Origin: an uncultured Oscillospiraceae bacterium
GTDB taxonomy: Bacteria > Bacillota > Clostridia > Oscillospirales > Oscillospiraceae
Assembly (NCBI GenBank): GCA_910588495.1
Contig: CAJUPU010000006.1
Location: 34,070 to 98,069 of the forward strand
Length of the DNA: 64,000 nt
Reading direction: 5' to 3'
Made by a program: the position numbers and the translations under genes. The number at the start of each line of letters is the position of its first letter. Within the stretch, counting starts at the first letter, position 1. Below the pieces are notes generated by a model. It searched no databases and had not been told where the DNA came from. It saw nothing but the letters and a program-made list of their open reading frames with translations. Below, piece by piece: positions 17,293-26,203 of this stretch.

Positions 17293-17329
17293 GCCCTTTG
17301 CTCCAAATGGAATGCTCGCTTTTTTGCTT

Positions 17330-17493
17330 AGAACCTGTATTCACAGCCGAGACCGCCGGATGGCCGAGGGATTTTTCCCACAGGCAAGGCAAATTTTCGC
17401 AGGAATAATTGGGTTTATTTCAAGAAAATTGAACGCCGCATGTGGGGAAGAGACCCGGCTAGACGGTGGACCGAGGTTGTGGATACAGGTTCT
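17330..17493. repeat. 164-bp structured palindromic element, copy 1 (candidate ncRNA or miniature repeat)
   Basis: Its ends form a 19-bp helix (AGAACCTGTATTCACAGCC with its partner at 17475-17493, allowing two G-U pairs). Inner helices are TTCCCACA/TGTGGGGAA, AATTTTC (17392-17398) with GAAAATT (17424-17430), and a hairpin GGAATAA/TTATTTC. The core begins with GGCAAGGC at offset 53. It shares this core and architecture with 37794-37955. The right edge abuts the APC permease stop codon. Confidence 0.75.
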
Positions 17494-18800
17494 CACTTCT
17501 TGGCCAGGTCGGCGTCCTGGAAGTGGCTCTTGCGCAGGAACATCACGGCGACGGCGATGACGATGTAGATGCCCATGCCCGCGAACTGCATGGGAGTCAG
17601 GCCGGACAGGCTCACATAGGAGGACAGGGCCAGCACGATGAACACGATCACCATGACGATCTTCAGGTTCTGAGGCTTCATCTTCAAGGTGGACTCCTCA
17701 TACACCTCGGGCAGCACATCGGGCAGACGGAAGCAGGCGTACACCATCAGCAGGTCGGACAGCTTGGAGCAGCCGGTGCCCATATTAGAGATATCGGTGG
17801 TATTCATGCCGGTGATAACAGGGATCAGGCCCACCACCACGAAAAATCCCAGCAGGATCACGGGGGCGCCGTTCTTGTTCTCCATGCCCCAGGACTTGGG
17901 CAGCCAGCCGTCGAAGGAGGCCCGCTGCAGGCCCCGGGTGACCCAGGACAGGGTGCCGTTCAGGGTGGTGAGCAGGGCGAACCAGGCGCCGCCGATGACG
18001 AAGAACAGGTACACGGGGGCGGGGAAGATCTCCTTGGCCACCACGGAGATGTTCTGTCCGGCCACCTGGTCCAGGGGCAGGACGGCCGCGGCCACCACGC
18101 CCACCAGGGCGTAGAACACGGCCACCAGGATGGTGGACACCACCATGGCCTTGGGGATGGTCTTGCCGGGGTTCTCCACCTCGCCGCCGTTCTCAGCCAG
18201 GAACTTGGCGCCGCCGCAGGCGAAGGACAGCATCACCGCGCCCCGGAGGAACTTCATGGGGCCGTTGGGCATCAGGTTCTCCATGGCGGGGGTCAGGTAC
18301 TCCCAGTTGACTTTGGGCATACCGAAGATGATGTAGATGCCCAGGGAGATCAGCAGCAGGGCCACCATGCCCTTCTGCACCTTGGCGGAGGTCTTGAGGC
18401 CGATCAGGTTGACCCCGGCGGCGGCCAGGATGGCCAGGGCGGCGACCAGCTTCTCGCTCACCCCGGGGAAGATCACCGCCACATAGCTGGCGAAGCCCAG
18501 GGCAAAGGTGGAGATCAGCACCTGGGAGAGCACGAAGATCATCAGGTACACGAAGCCCGCGCTGGGGCCGATGAGCTTTTTGGCGTAGACATAGCTGCCG
18601 CCGGTGGCGGGCAGGGACGAGCCCAGGATGGCCATGGGGATCAGCTGGGTCAGGGAGATGATGGCCGCCAGCAGGAAGGCGTAAGGCATTCCGTGGCCGG
18701 TGAGGCCCATGACCACGCCGGTGAGCACGAACACGCCGGAGCCCACGATCTGGCCGATGCAGAAGCCCATGCAGTCGGTGAAGTTCAGTTTCTTACCCAT
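17493..18800 (-). CDS. APC-superfamily amino-acid permease
   Basis: A 435-residue polytopic transporter of the amino acid-polyamine-organocation family. The N-terminal LNFTDCMGFCIGQIVGSGVFVLTG carries the first-helix GSGVF motif. LPATGGSYVYAKKLIGP and about 12 hydrophobic segments follow, the normal size for the family. It sits 26 bases after the MalY-type gene and is the last gene of the gntR-malY-permease unit. A plausible role is uptake or exchange of the amino acid handled by that PLP enzyme, but the substrate is not determined by sequence. The stop codon touches the edge of the 17330-17493 repeat element. Confidence 0.92.
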   Translation of the reverse strand: MGKKLNFTDCMGFCIGQIVGSGVFVLTGVVMGLTGHGMPYAFLLAAIISLTQLIPMAILGSSLPATGGSYVYAKKLIGPSAGFVYLMIFVLSQVLISTFALGFASYVAVIFPGVSEKLVAALAILAAAGVNLIGLKTSAKVQKGMVALLLISLGIYIIFGMPKVNWEYLTPAMENLMPNGPMKFLRGAVMLSFACGGAKFLAENGGEVENPGKTIPKAMVVSTILVAVFYALVGVVAAAVLPLDQVAGQNISVVAKEIFPAPVYLFFVIGGAWFALLTTLNGTLSWVTRGLQRASFDGWLPKSWGMENKNGAPVILLGFFVVVGLIPVITGMNTTDISNMGTGCSKLSDLLMVYACFRLPDVLPEVYEESTLKMKPQNLKIVMVIVFIVLALSSYVSLSGLTPMQFAGMGIYIVIAVAVMFLRKSHFQDADLAKK

Positions 18801-18826
18801 TTGTCTTGCTCCTCTCTCTTAGTTGG

Positions 18827-19996
18827 TCACACATTGTTTGCGAACCTTGCTATCTTTTCCAGGCCCTGCTCCAGGGTGGCCCGGGGACAGCCGATGTTGA
18901 AGCGCAGGAAGCCCTCGGCGTTCTTGCCGTAGCCGGCGCCGCTGCCGATGGCCAGGCCCTCCTCCTTCACCAGGCGGTCGGTCATCTCCTGGCTGGTGAG
19001 GCCCAGCTCCCGGCAGTCCAGCCACATGAGATAGGTACCCTCCGGCTTCACCACCTGGATCTTGGGGGCGCGCTCTCCCAGGTAGTCCATGACCAGCTGG
19101 GCGCTTTCGGTCAGATACTGGTTCAGCTCGTCCACATACCGGTCGCCGTGGGTGTAGCACGCCTCGATGGCCCCGTTGGCCAAGGAGTTGGGCCCCATCA
19201 GCCACGCCTCCCGCATGGTCTTGTCCTGGAGCTGCTTCAGCTCCGGATCGGAGATGAGCATACACGAGGAGTGGAGCCCCGCCAGGTTGAAGGTCTTGCT
19301 GACGGCGGTGTAGACGATCATCCGGCCGTACACGTCCTTGAACCTGGCCGCGGAGGTGTACTTGTTCCCAAAGAGCGTCACGTCCCCGTGGATCTCGTCG
19401 GACAGCAGATACGCGCCGTACCGCTTGCACGTCTGGACCATCCGCTCCACGTCCTGGGCGGACCACACCCGGCCCACCGGGTTGGCGGGATTGCAGAACA
19501 GCACCGCCTTCACGCCGCCCTTGAGCTTGGTCTCGAAGTCGGCCCAGTCGATGTCGTACCGCCCCTCCTCATAGGTCAGGGGGCAGTCGGCCAGCACCCG
19601 GCCCTGGTTCTCGATGATGGCGAAGAAGGGGTCGTACACCGGGGTGAAGGCCAGCACCTGGTCCCCCGGCTCGGTCAGCGCCCGGATGGAGAACCACATG
19701 GCGGTGACCACCCCCAGGGAGGGCAGGAACGCCTCGATGGGCAGGTCCACCCCGTGGCGGCGGCTGTACCAGCTCCGCACCGTCTCCAGGGTCCGCGCAC
19801 CGGTAAAGGTGTAGCCAAACAGGGGATGCTCCAGCCGCTGGGCCATGGCCTCCACCGTTTCCGGCAGGGTGGCGAAGTCGGTGTCGGCGATCCAGAAGGG
19901 CAGCAGTCCGCTGGGCCGTCCGAATTTCAGCTGCTTCTCCCACTTGAGGCAGTCGGAGCCCATCCTGTCATGTACTTTGTCGAAATCGTAGTTCAT
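18827..19996 (-). CDS. MalY/PatB-family PLP-dependent C-S lyase or aminotransferase
   Basis: A 389-residue fold-type I PLP enzyme. The N-terminus has YDFDKVHDRMGSDCLKW and LPFWIADTDFATLP, which is characteristic of the MalY/PatB cystathionine beta-lyase group. Other motifs are NPANPVGRVW, SDEIHGDVTLFG and the PLP-binding Lys in YTAVSKTFNLAG. The likely reaction is beta-elimination of cystathionine or cysteine to pyruvate, ammonia and a thiol, though some relatives are aminotransferases. It lies 108 bases downstream of the GntR regulator and immediately upstream of an amino-acid permease, all on one strand. The three probably form a unit for uptake and use of a sulfur amino acid. Confidence 0.88.
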   Translation of the reverse strand: MNYDFDKVHDRMGSDCLKWEKQLKFGRPSGLLPFWIADTDFATLPETVEAMAQRLEHPLFGYTFTGARTLETVRSWYSRRHGVDLPIEAFLPSLGVVTAMWFSIRALTEPGDQVLAFTPVYDPFFAIIENQGRVLADCPLTYEEGRYDIDWADFETKLKGGVKAVLFCNPANPVGRVWSAQDVERMVQTCKRYGAYLLSDEIHGDVTLFGNKYTSAARFKDVYGRMIVYTAVSKTFNLAGLHSSCMLISDPELKQLQDKTMREAWLMGPNSLANGAIEACYTHGDRYVDELNQYLTESAQLVMDYLGERAPKIQVVKPEGTYLMWLDCRELGLTSQEMTDRLVKEEGLAIGSGAGYGKNAEGFLRFNIGCPRATLEQGLEKIARFANNV

Positions 19997-20104
19997 TGAC
20001 CCACCTCCAAATCATGTTCCCTCTCTCGGGAGGATCGGAATCTATCTTCCATTCCCCGCCCGGCGGCGCCTCACCGGAACAGCGCGGGAAAAAGAATTCG
20101 GCGT

Positions 20105-20827
20105 TTATTTGAGGAAATCCTTGAAATACTGGCCGTAGGTCTCCCAGATCCAATCGCAGTGCTCCATCATATAGAGATAGGCGTACTCGGGGCTGCGGCT
20201 CTTCACGGCGTCAAAGATCTTCTGGTGCTGGACCTGGGCCTCCACCTTCTGGCCGTCACGGTACACCGGGGCCACGAAGGGCAGGCGGTTGATGGAGCCG
20301 GAGGTCTCGGCCAGCTGCTCCCACACCCGCATCATCACCGGGTTGTGGAGGCTGGCCCACAGGCAGGTGTGGAAGTCCACCCGCCCGGACGCCCGGCCCG
20401 TCAGGGGGGCCAGCACCAGCTCGTCCTCCCGGCGCAGCAGAGCCTCCTCCATCCGGGCCAGATCCTCCTCCCCGGCCGTCAGGGCGGCCTGCCGGGCCAC
20501 TGCGGGCTCGATCAGCCGCCGGGCCTGGGTGGAGCGGAAAAAGGTGTCTTGGAGCTGCTCCGCCTGGTCGTGGCGCTCGCCCTCCTCCAGAAGGCCCTTC
20601 CAGTCCACCGCCACGATGCTTCCCTTGCCCTTCCGGGTCTGGATGATGCCCGCCTCGGACAGCTGCTTCAGCGCCCAGCGCACCGTCACCCGGCTGACCC
20701 CCAGCTGCTGGGCCAGCTTGTTCTCGCTGGGCAGCAGCTCGCCCTGCTCCAACTCGCCGGAGCGGATCATGTCCTTGATGCTGTCGAATACCTGCTCGTG
20801 GAGCTTCTGCGGGATGCGCTGTGTCAT
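20105..20827 (-). CDS. GntR-family transcriptional regulator (FadR/FCD type)
   Basis: A 240-residue regulator. The N-terminal winged helix has EQVFDSIKDMIRSGELEQGELLPSEN and GVSRVTVRWALKQLSEAGIIQTRKGKGS, standard for GntR. The all-helical C-terminus contains RLIEPAVARQAA, DFHTCLWASLHNPVM and a late His, the pattern of the FCD ligand-binding domain, whose metal-associated pocket usually binds small carboxylates. The ATG at 20827 was preferred over an upstream start because the homology begins there. Two near-identical 19-bp operators (20868-20886 and 21066-21084) lie upstream, so it probably represses itself and the following malY-permease genes. Confidence 0.9.
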   Translation of the reverse strand: MTQRIPQKLHEQVFDSIKDMIRSGELEQGELLPSENKLAQQLGVSRVTVRWALKQLSEAGIIQTRKGKGSIVAVDWKGLLEEGERHDQAEQLQDTFFRSTQARRLIEPAVARQAALTAGEEDLARMEEALLRREDELVLAPLTGRASGRVDFHTCLWASLHNPVMMRVWEQLAETSGSINRLPFVAPVYRDGQKVEAQVQHQKIFDAVKSRSPEYAYLYMMEHCDWIWETYGQYFKDFLK

Positions 20828-20867
20828 ATGGGCCACCGTTCCTTTCCGGGGGATATCCCTGCTCAAC

Positions 20868-20886
20868 TTGTATTATTATCATACAA
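20868..20886. promoter_or_regulatory. Candidate GntR operator 1
   Basis: Perfect inverted repeat TTGTAT-N7-ATACAA, 41 bases before the gntR start codon. Confidence 0.7.
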
Positions 20887-21065
20887 CAAGTTCGGACGAT
20901 AGAACGGCCCCGCTCCGCCCGACTGGTCCCGGTCTTGGTCCGGCATTTCTGCCAAATCCTCTCAAACCGTTGACTACAGCCATTTTTGGGAACGGAACGG
21001 GGCCGCCTTCCTGTCGGGCGAAGCTGCCCGGCGCCTGTTGACGCGCCAGGCAGGAGTTTCCTCAC

Positions 21066-21084
21066 GTGTATTTTTATAATACAA
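21066..21084. promoter_or_regulatory. Candidate GntR operator 2
   Basis: GTGTAT-N7-ATACAA, the same half-sites and spacing as operator 1 with one change. It overlaps the -10 box of the minus-strand promoter at 21073-21101. Confidence 0.7.
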
Positions 21085-21101
21085 GATTGTCCGGTTGTCA
21101 A
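21073..21101 (-). promoter_or_regulatory. Promoter of the gntR operon
   Basis: On the minus strand: TTGACA (21101-21096), 17-base spacer, TATAAA (21078-21073). It would give a leader of about 240 bases. The region 20887-21065 between the two operators shows no ORF or clear structure. Confidence 0.75.
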
Positions 21102-21164
21102 GGGGGCAGTTCATTTTTGTCACGATCCCCCAAACCGGACCATTCCAGTTTGTACAAATAGACC

Positions 21165-21203
21165 AGCGCCCGCCCCCGGCTGTCTCCAGCGGGGACGGGC
21201 GCT
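21165..21203. terminator. Terminator-like hairpin after the M42 peptidase gene
   Basis: Long stem AGCGCCCG-CCCCC with GGGG-ACGGGCGCT, 30 bases beyond the minus-strand stop at 21233. The U-tract is poor. Confidence 0.55.
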
Positions 21204-21232
21204 TTCATGGCCGGACGGGTCCGGCGGGGGGG

Positions 21233-22312
21233 TCACAGCCCCCGGACGTAGAAATAGAGCAGCTCCAGGCTGTCCAGGATGTCGGAGACAGCCGCCGCCT
21301 CATAGCTGTGGACGTAGCGCATGGGGATCTGGATGCCGCCGCAGCGGATGCCGCCCCCCCGGGTCTGCATGACGCTGGCGTCGGTGGCCCCGGCGGTGTA
21401 CGCTTCGATCTGATAGGGGATGTTGCGCTCCTTCGCCACGGCCTTCATCCCCCGGACCATGTCCCGGTCGGCGATGAGGCCGCAGGCCGCCCCCCGGGAG
21501 CGGTCCAGCACCTTGATGGACGCCCCGTCTCCGATCCGGTTGATGAAGCCCCGGTCGGGGAAGGCGGGCAGGTCGGTGGACAGGGACATATCCAGGGCGA
21601 TCACCATGTCGGGCCGCAGGTTATCCGCCGCCACGATGGCCCCCCGGCCCCCGGTCTCCTCCTGGGTGGAGAAAATGGCGTAGAAGTCGGGGCCCTCGGG
21701 GTCGTCCGCCAGCAGCCGGGTGAGCTCGATGAGCTGGTACACGCAGGCCCGGTCGTCCAGGGCCTTGCCCGCCACCAGTTTGCCGTCCTTGCCCAAAAAC
21801 AGGGTGGGGTACTGGATGGAGATGGGGTCGCCCACCTCGATGCCCAGCTCCTCCGCCTCCGCCCGGCTGGAGGCCCCCACGTCCACGAAGAAGTCGGCCA
21901 GCGTCTGGGGCATTTCGGCACAGGGGGCGGGGCGGCCGGGGTGGATGTGGTTCACCAGGCCGTCCACGTGGCCGGTCTCGGTCTTTACGACGACGTGCTT
22001 GCCGAACAGCTGCTGGGGCTGGACCCCGGCCAGGGTCTCGATCCACAAAAAGCCCCGGTCGTCGATGTGGCGGACGATCAGGCCGATCTCGTCCAGGTGG
22101 GCCACCACCGCCACCTTGGCTCCTTTGCCCGGGCGGTGGACGATCAGGTTGTGGAGGGCGTCCGTCTCGTAGGTCAGCCCCTGGGTGTCCGAGAGCAGGG
22201 CGCGCACCAGCGCCTCCGCCTCGTCCTCGAAGCCGGTGGGGGCCACCGCCTCGCACAGCGGGCCGATCATGGCCCGGAAGTCCCGATCCAGTTGAGCGCG
22301 GTCGAATGTCAT
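21233..22312 (-). CDS. M42-family metallo-aminopeptidase
   Basis: A 359-residue cytoplasmic zinc aminopeptidase of the M42 (FrvX/glutamyl aminopeptidase) family, which forms large tetrahedral particles and trims short peptides. Metal-site motifs seen are VVAHLDEIGLIV, GKALDDRACVY, FSTQEETGGRGA, IALDMSLSTD and the late His in IPMRYVHSYEAA. The start overlaps the oppF stop by 4 bases and has AGGAGG 9 bases upstream, so it is the last gene of the first oligopeptide-transport operon. Imported peptides can therefore be hydrolysed directly after uptake, a sensible pairing for an amino-acid-fermenting bacterium. Confidence 0.93.
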   Translation of the reverse strand: MTFDRAQLDRDFRAMIGPLCEAVAPTGFEDEAEALVRALLSDTQGLTYETDALHNLIVHRPGKGAKVAVVAHLDEIGLIVRHIDDRGFLWIETLAGVQPQQLFGKHVVVKTETGHVDGLVNHIHPGRPAPCAEMPQTLADFFVDVGASSRAEAEELGIEVGDPISIQYPTLFLGKDGKLVAGKALDDRACVYQLIELTRLLADDPEGPDFYAIFSTQEETGGRGAIVAADNLRPDMVIALDMSLSTDLPAFPDRGFINRIGDGASIKVLDRSRGAACGLIADRDMVRGMKAVAKERNIPYQIEAYTAGATDASVMQTRGGGIRCGGIQIPMRYVHSYEAAAVSDILDSLELLYFYVRGL

Positions 22313-23304
22313 GGCTGTTCTTCCTCCTTTTCATGGGCGCCGGGAAAATGGCAGGCGCATTTGTGCCCCGATTTCAGCTCCCGCAGCTCCGGCGCCTGCT
22401 TGGCGCACACCTCCCGGGCGTAGGGGCACCGGGTGTGGAACAGGCAGCCGGAGGGCGGGTCCGCCGGGCTGGGCACGTCGCCCTGGAGGGCAGCGGCGGG
22501 CCTGCCGTCGGAATCCATCCGGGGCACGCTGTCCAGCAGGGCCCGGGTGTAGGGGTGTAGGGGATGGGCGAAGAGCTCCCGGCTCTCCCCCTCCTCCACC
22601 ACACAGCCCAGGTACATCACCAGCACCCGGTGGGCGATGTGGCGCACCACCCCCAGATCGTGGCTGATGAAGATATAGGCCAGCTCCCGCTCCCGCTGGA
22701 AGCGGCGCAGGAGATTGATGATCTTGGCCTGGATCGACACGTCCAGGGCGGACACCGGCTCGTCGCAGATCACCACGTCGGGCCGCAGGACGATCGCCCG
22801 GGCGATGCCGATCCGCTGGCGCTGGCCACCGGAGAACTCGTGGGGATAACGGTCCTGATAGGAGGGGTCCAGCCCCACCTGCTCCATGGTCTCCAGCACC
22901 CGGCGGTCCCGCTCGGCCTTGTCCTTGCACGCCCCGGCGATCTCCAGCGGCTCGGACACGATCTCCTTCACCGTCATCCGGGGGTTCAGGCTGGAATAGG
23001 GGTCCTGGAAGATCAGCTTCAGCTTCTGCCGGGCCCGCTTCAGCTCCTCCCCTTTCATGGTGCGGAAATCCTGGCCGTTGAGCCAGATCCTGCCGTCGGT
23101 GGGCTCGATGAGCCGGATCACCGACTGGATCGTGGTGGTCTTGCCGCAGCCCGACTCCCCCACGATGCCCAGGGTCTCCCCGGCGTACAGCTCGAAGCTC
23201 ACGTCGTCGCAGGCCCGCACCACCGCCTTCTCCCTGGAGAAGGCCCCCTTGCGGATGGGATAGTATTTTTTCAGGTGCTCCACCTTCAAAACGGGCTCTC
23301 TCAC
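22309..23304 (-). CDS. oppF: Oligopeptide ABC transporter ATPase (OppF/DppF-type), operon 1
   Basis: A 331-residue ATPase subunit of a peptide importer. Walker A GESGCGKTT, signature FSGGQRQRIGIARAI, Walker B VVICDEPVSALD and the H-loop FISHDLGVV are intact. The C-terminal oligopeptide-transporter Cys-rich motif (CLFHTRCPYAREVC) is present; in related ATPases this region can hold an Fe-S cluster. The GTG start overlaps the oppD stop by 4 bases. The start GTG was chosen because the protein begins MREPVLKVEHLKKYY, the expected N-terminus. It pairs with the adjacent OppD-type subunit. Confidence 0.95.
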   Translation of the reverse strand: MREPVLKVEHLKKYYPIRKGAFSREKAVVRACDDVSFELYAGETLGIVGESGCGKTTTIQSVIRLIEPTDGRIWLNGQDFRTMKGEELKRARQKLKLIFQDPYSSLNPRMTVKEIVSEPLEIAGACKDKAERDRRVLETMEQVGLDPSYQDRYPHEFSGGQRQRIGIARAIVLRPDVVICDEPVSALDVSIQAKIINLLRRFQRERELAYIFISHDLGVVRHIAHRVLVMYLGCVVEEGESRELFAHPLHPYTRALLDSVPRMDSDGRPAAALQGDVPSPADPPSGCLFHTRCPYAREVCAKQAPELRELKSGHKCACHFPGAHEKEEEQP

Positions 23305-24287
23305 ACCGCTCCCCCCTCTCCCATGGCTTCACAGCGGAAGCAGCGCACTCGGTGGCCCTCCGGGCCGTAGAGCCCGGGGCGCTCCTTGCGGCACCGCTCA
23401 TCGGCATAGGGGCACCGGGGGGCGAACAGGCAGCCCTGGGGCAGATCGTACAGCATGGGCACCGCGCCGTCGATCACATGCAGATCGCCGTCCCCACCGT
23501 CCATGCCGGGGATGCACCGCATCAGCCCCTGGGTGTAGGGGTGGAGGGGGTTGGCGAACAGCTCCTTGGCGTCCACCTGCTCCACCGCCTGGCCCACATA
23601 CATCACCAGCACCTTGTCCGCCATCTGGCGGATCACCCCCAGGTCGTGGGTGATGAAGATCACCGCCGTGCCGAACTTCTCCTTCAGCTCGTCGATCAGC
23701 CCCAGGATCTGGGCCTGGACCGTCACGTCCAGGGCGGTGGTGGGCTCGTCGCAGATCAGCACGCCGGGGTCGTTGCACAGGGCCATGGCGATCACGATGC
23801 GCTGGCGCATACCGCCGGACAGCCGCCCGGGGACGGAGCGGAAGATCTTCTCCGGCATGGGGATGCCCACCAGCTCGATCAGCTCCAGGGCCCGGGCGTC
23901 CGCCTCCTTCCGGCTCACCTTTTTGTGGGCCTGGATCGTCTCGGAGATCTGCCGCCCGCAGGTCATCAGGGGGTCCAGGCTGGTCATGGGCTCCTGGAAG
24001 ATGACGGCCACGTCCCGCCCCCGCTTTTTGCACAGCTCCCGCTCCCTCATGCCCACCAGCTCCTCCCCGGCCAGCTTCACGCTGCCGCCGGTGACCTTGC
24101 CGGGGGGTGGCACCATCTGGAGGATGCCGTTCACGGTCATGCTCTTTCCGCAGCCCGACTCCCCCACGATGCCCAGGGTCTCCCCCCGCTCCAGGGAGAA
24201 GGACAGCCCGTCCACCGTGGGCAGCCGGCCCTGCTTGGTGAAAAAGGTGATGGAGAGGTCCCGGACCTCCAATATGGTATCAGCCAT
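23301..24287 (-). CDS. oppD: Oligopeptide ABC transporter ATPase (OppD/DppD-type), operon 1
   Basis: A 328-residue ATPase. Walker A GESGCGKSMT, signature LSGGMRQRIVIAMAL, Walker B VLICDEPTTALD and FITHDLGVI are intact. The C-terminal motif CLFAPRCPYADERC is the peptide-transporter signature. It forms a heterodimer with the OppF-type subunit on the cytoplasmic face of the OppBC channel. It is located 10 bases after oppC in the operon oppA-B-C-D-F-M42. Confidence 0.95.
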   Translation of the reverse strand: MADTILEVRDLSITFFTKQGRLPTVDGLSFSLERGETLGIVGESGCGKSMTVNGILQMVPPPGKVTGGSVKLAGEELVGMRERELCKKRGRDVAVIFQEPMTSLDPLMTCGRQISETIQAHKKVSRKEADARALELIELVGIPMPEKIFRSVPGRLSGGMRQRIVIAMALCNDPGVLICDEPTTALDVTVQAQILGLIDELKEKFGTAVIFITHDLGVIRQMADKVLVMYVGQAVEQVDAKELFANPLHPYTQGLMRCIPGMDGGDGDLHVIDGAVPMLYDLPQGCLFAPRCPYADERCRKERPGLYGPEGHRVRCFRCEAMGEGGAV

Positions 24288-24297
24288 CGTCTCTCCC

Positions 24298-25176
24298 TCA
24301 CTTTCTCAGCTTGGGGTCCAGCGCGTCCCGCAGGCCGTCCCCCAGGGTGTTGAAGGCGATCACCGCCACGATGATGCACAGCCCGGGGAACAGGCTGTAG
24401 AACGCCTTGTGGCGGAAATAGTCCTGGGACGCGGCGATCATGGACCCCCAGCTGGCCATGGGGCTGCGCACCCCCAGCCCCAGGAAGCTGAGGCTGGCCT
24501 CGGACAGGATGGCGGAGGGGATGCCCATGGTGATGGTGATGATCAGGGTGGGGATGCAGTTGGGCAGCAGGTGGCGCAGGATGATCCGCAGGTCCCCTCC
24601 CCCATCCACCTTGCAGGAGCGGACGTACTCCTTCTCCTTGAGCTGGAGCACCGTGCCCCGGATCAGCCGGGCGGTGCGGGACCAGGCCAGCACCCCCAGG
24701 GAGATATACAGGTTCAAAAGGCCGCTGCCCAGGGCGAACATCAGGGCCATGGCCAGCAGCAGGTCGGGCAGGCTGGAGAACACCTGGATCAGGAAGGAGA
24801 TCGCGGCGTCCACCTTGCCGCCGAAATACCCGGCGCACACCCCCATGAAGTAGCCGATCACGGTGGCGATGAGCTGGCTCACCAGCCCCACGCTCAGGCT
24901 CACCCGGCAGCCGTAGATGCACCGGGACAGGATGTCCCGCCCGTGCTCGTCACAGCCGAACCAGTGCTCCAGGCAGGGGTCCATCAGCTTTTGGCGCAGC
25001 ACCTGCTTGTCCGGGTCGTAGGGGGCGATGAGGGGGGCGAACAGGGCCACCACCACCAGCACGACCACCACCGCCAGGCTGATCATGGCCAGGGGGTCCT
25101 TTTTCAGCAGCTCCCAGCTCTCCCGGTAGTAGCCCTGGTAGGTGAGCACGGGAGAGGGCTCCTTTTTTCGGTTCAC
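24298..25176 (-). CDS. oppC: Oligopeptide ABC transporter permease (OppC/DppC-type), operon 1
   Basis: A 292-residue permease. The family N-terminus includes LLKKDPLAMISLAVVVVLVVVALFAP, followed by HWFGCDEHGRDILSRCIYG, which is diagnostic of OppC/DppC. The EAA-type loop sits near YVRSCKVDGGGDLRIILRHLLPN. About six membrane helices are expected. The GTG start overlaps the oppB stop by 4 bases, so translation is coupled. Confidence 0.94.
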   Translation of the reverse strand: MNRKKEPSPVLTYQGYYRESWELLKKDPLAMISLAVVVVLVVVALFAPLIAPYDPDKQVLRQKLMDPCLEHWFGCDEHGRDILSRCIYGCRVSLSVGLVSQLIATVIGYFMGVCAGYFGGKVDAAISFLIQVFSSLPDLLLAMALMFALGSGLLNLYISLGVLAWSRTARLIRGTVLQLKEKEYVRSCKVDGGGDLRIILRHLLPNCIPTLIITITMGIPSAILSEASLSFLGLGVRSPMASWGSMIAASQDYFRHKAFYSLFPGLCIIVAVIAFNTLGDGLRDALDPKLRK

Positions 25177-26105
25177 GCTTGCTCACCTCCCAGCCGGATA
25201 TTGGGGTCCACCGCGGCGTACAGCAGGTCCACGATCAGATAGACCGCCACGCACACCACGGCCACGCAGATCACGCAGCCCTGGACCACGGGGATGTCCC
25301 GCTTGGTGATATTGTCCACCAGCAGCTTGCCCACCCCCTGGATGTTGAACACCGACTCGGTGAGCATGCTCCCGGCGAACAGGGTACCGATGTCGGTGCC
25401 GACCACGGTGATGATGGGCACCAGGGCGTTGCGGAACATGTGGACCAGCACCGTGCGGGCGGGGGAGAGGCCCTTGGCCCGGGCGGTGCGGATGAAGTCC
25501 TGGCCCATCACCTCCAGCATACTGGTGCGGGTGATGCGGGCGATGGAGGCGGCGTAGCGCAGCCCCAGAGAGATGCAGGGCAGCAGGTAGGAGATCGGGC
25601 TGTCCAGCCCCTCGATGGGGATGGCCTTGAAGCGCAGGCCGATGAAGATCTGCAGGATGATGGCCACCCAGAAGCTGGGCGCGCTGATGCCCACCACGGT
25701 GAGGGTCATGAGGCCCCGGTCCAGCAGGGTGCCCCGGTTCAGGGCGGACACGATGCCCACCGCCAGCCCCACCGCCAGGGCGATGAGGTATGACAGCGCC
25801 GCCAGCCGGGCGGTGTAGCCAAAGGCGGATGCCAGCAGCCCGGCCACCGCCTTGCGCTGGAAGTAGCTGGTGCCCAGATCGCCGGTGAACGCCCCGGCGA
25901 TCCACTCCAGGTACTGCTGGAGATAGGGCTTGTCCATGCCCAGGTTGTGGCGGACGGTCTCGATGGTGTTGGGGTCGGCGGTGTCTCCCAGCATGAGGGC
26001 CACCGGGTCGCCGGGCATGATGTTCAGGATGAAAAAGGTGATGAGGGAGATGGAGAACAAGATCCCCAGCGCCAGCAGCACCCGTTTGACCAGGTATCGT
26101 TTCAT
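25173..26105 (-). CDS. oppB: Oligopeptide ABC transporter permease (OppB/DppB-type), operon 1
   Basis: A 310-residue permease with the diagnostic N-terminus MKRYLVKRVLLALGILF, MPGDPVALMLG, and a permease loop RTARAKGLSPARTVLVHMFRNAL. Six membrane segments are expected. It starts about 100 bases after oppA. That gap contains a GC-rich imperfect hairpin around 26145-26185, which may reduce read-through from the abundant oppA message into the permease genes. Confidence 0.94.
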   Translation of the reverse strand: MKRYLVKRVLLALGILFSISLITFFILNIMPGDPVALMLGDTADPNTIETVRHNLGMDKPYLQQYLEWIAGAFTGDLGTSYFQRKAVAGLLASAFGYTARLAALSYLIALAVGLAVGIVSALNRGTLLDRGLMTLTVVGISAPSFWVAIILQIFIGLRFKAIPIEGLDSPISYLLPCISLGLRYAASIARITRTSMLEVMGQDFIRTARAKGLSPARTVLVHMFRNALVPIITVVGTDIGTLFAGSMLTESVFNIQGVGKLLVDNITKRDIPVVQGCVICVAVVCVAVYLIVDLLYAAVDPNIRLGGEQA

Positions 26106-26203
26106 GGAAGCACCGCTCCCTTTCTCGCTGTGTTCACGTCTGTCTCCGGGACGGCGGCCCGAGAGGCCTCAGGCCCGCCGCCCCGCTTCGCTGTCCTCTT
26201 TTC

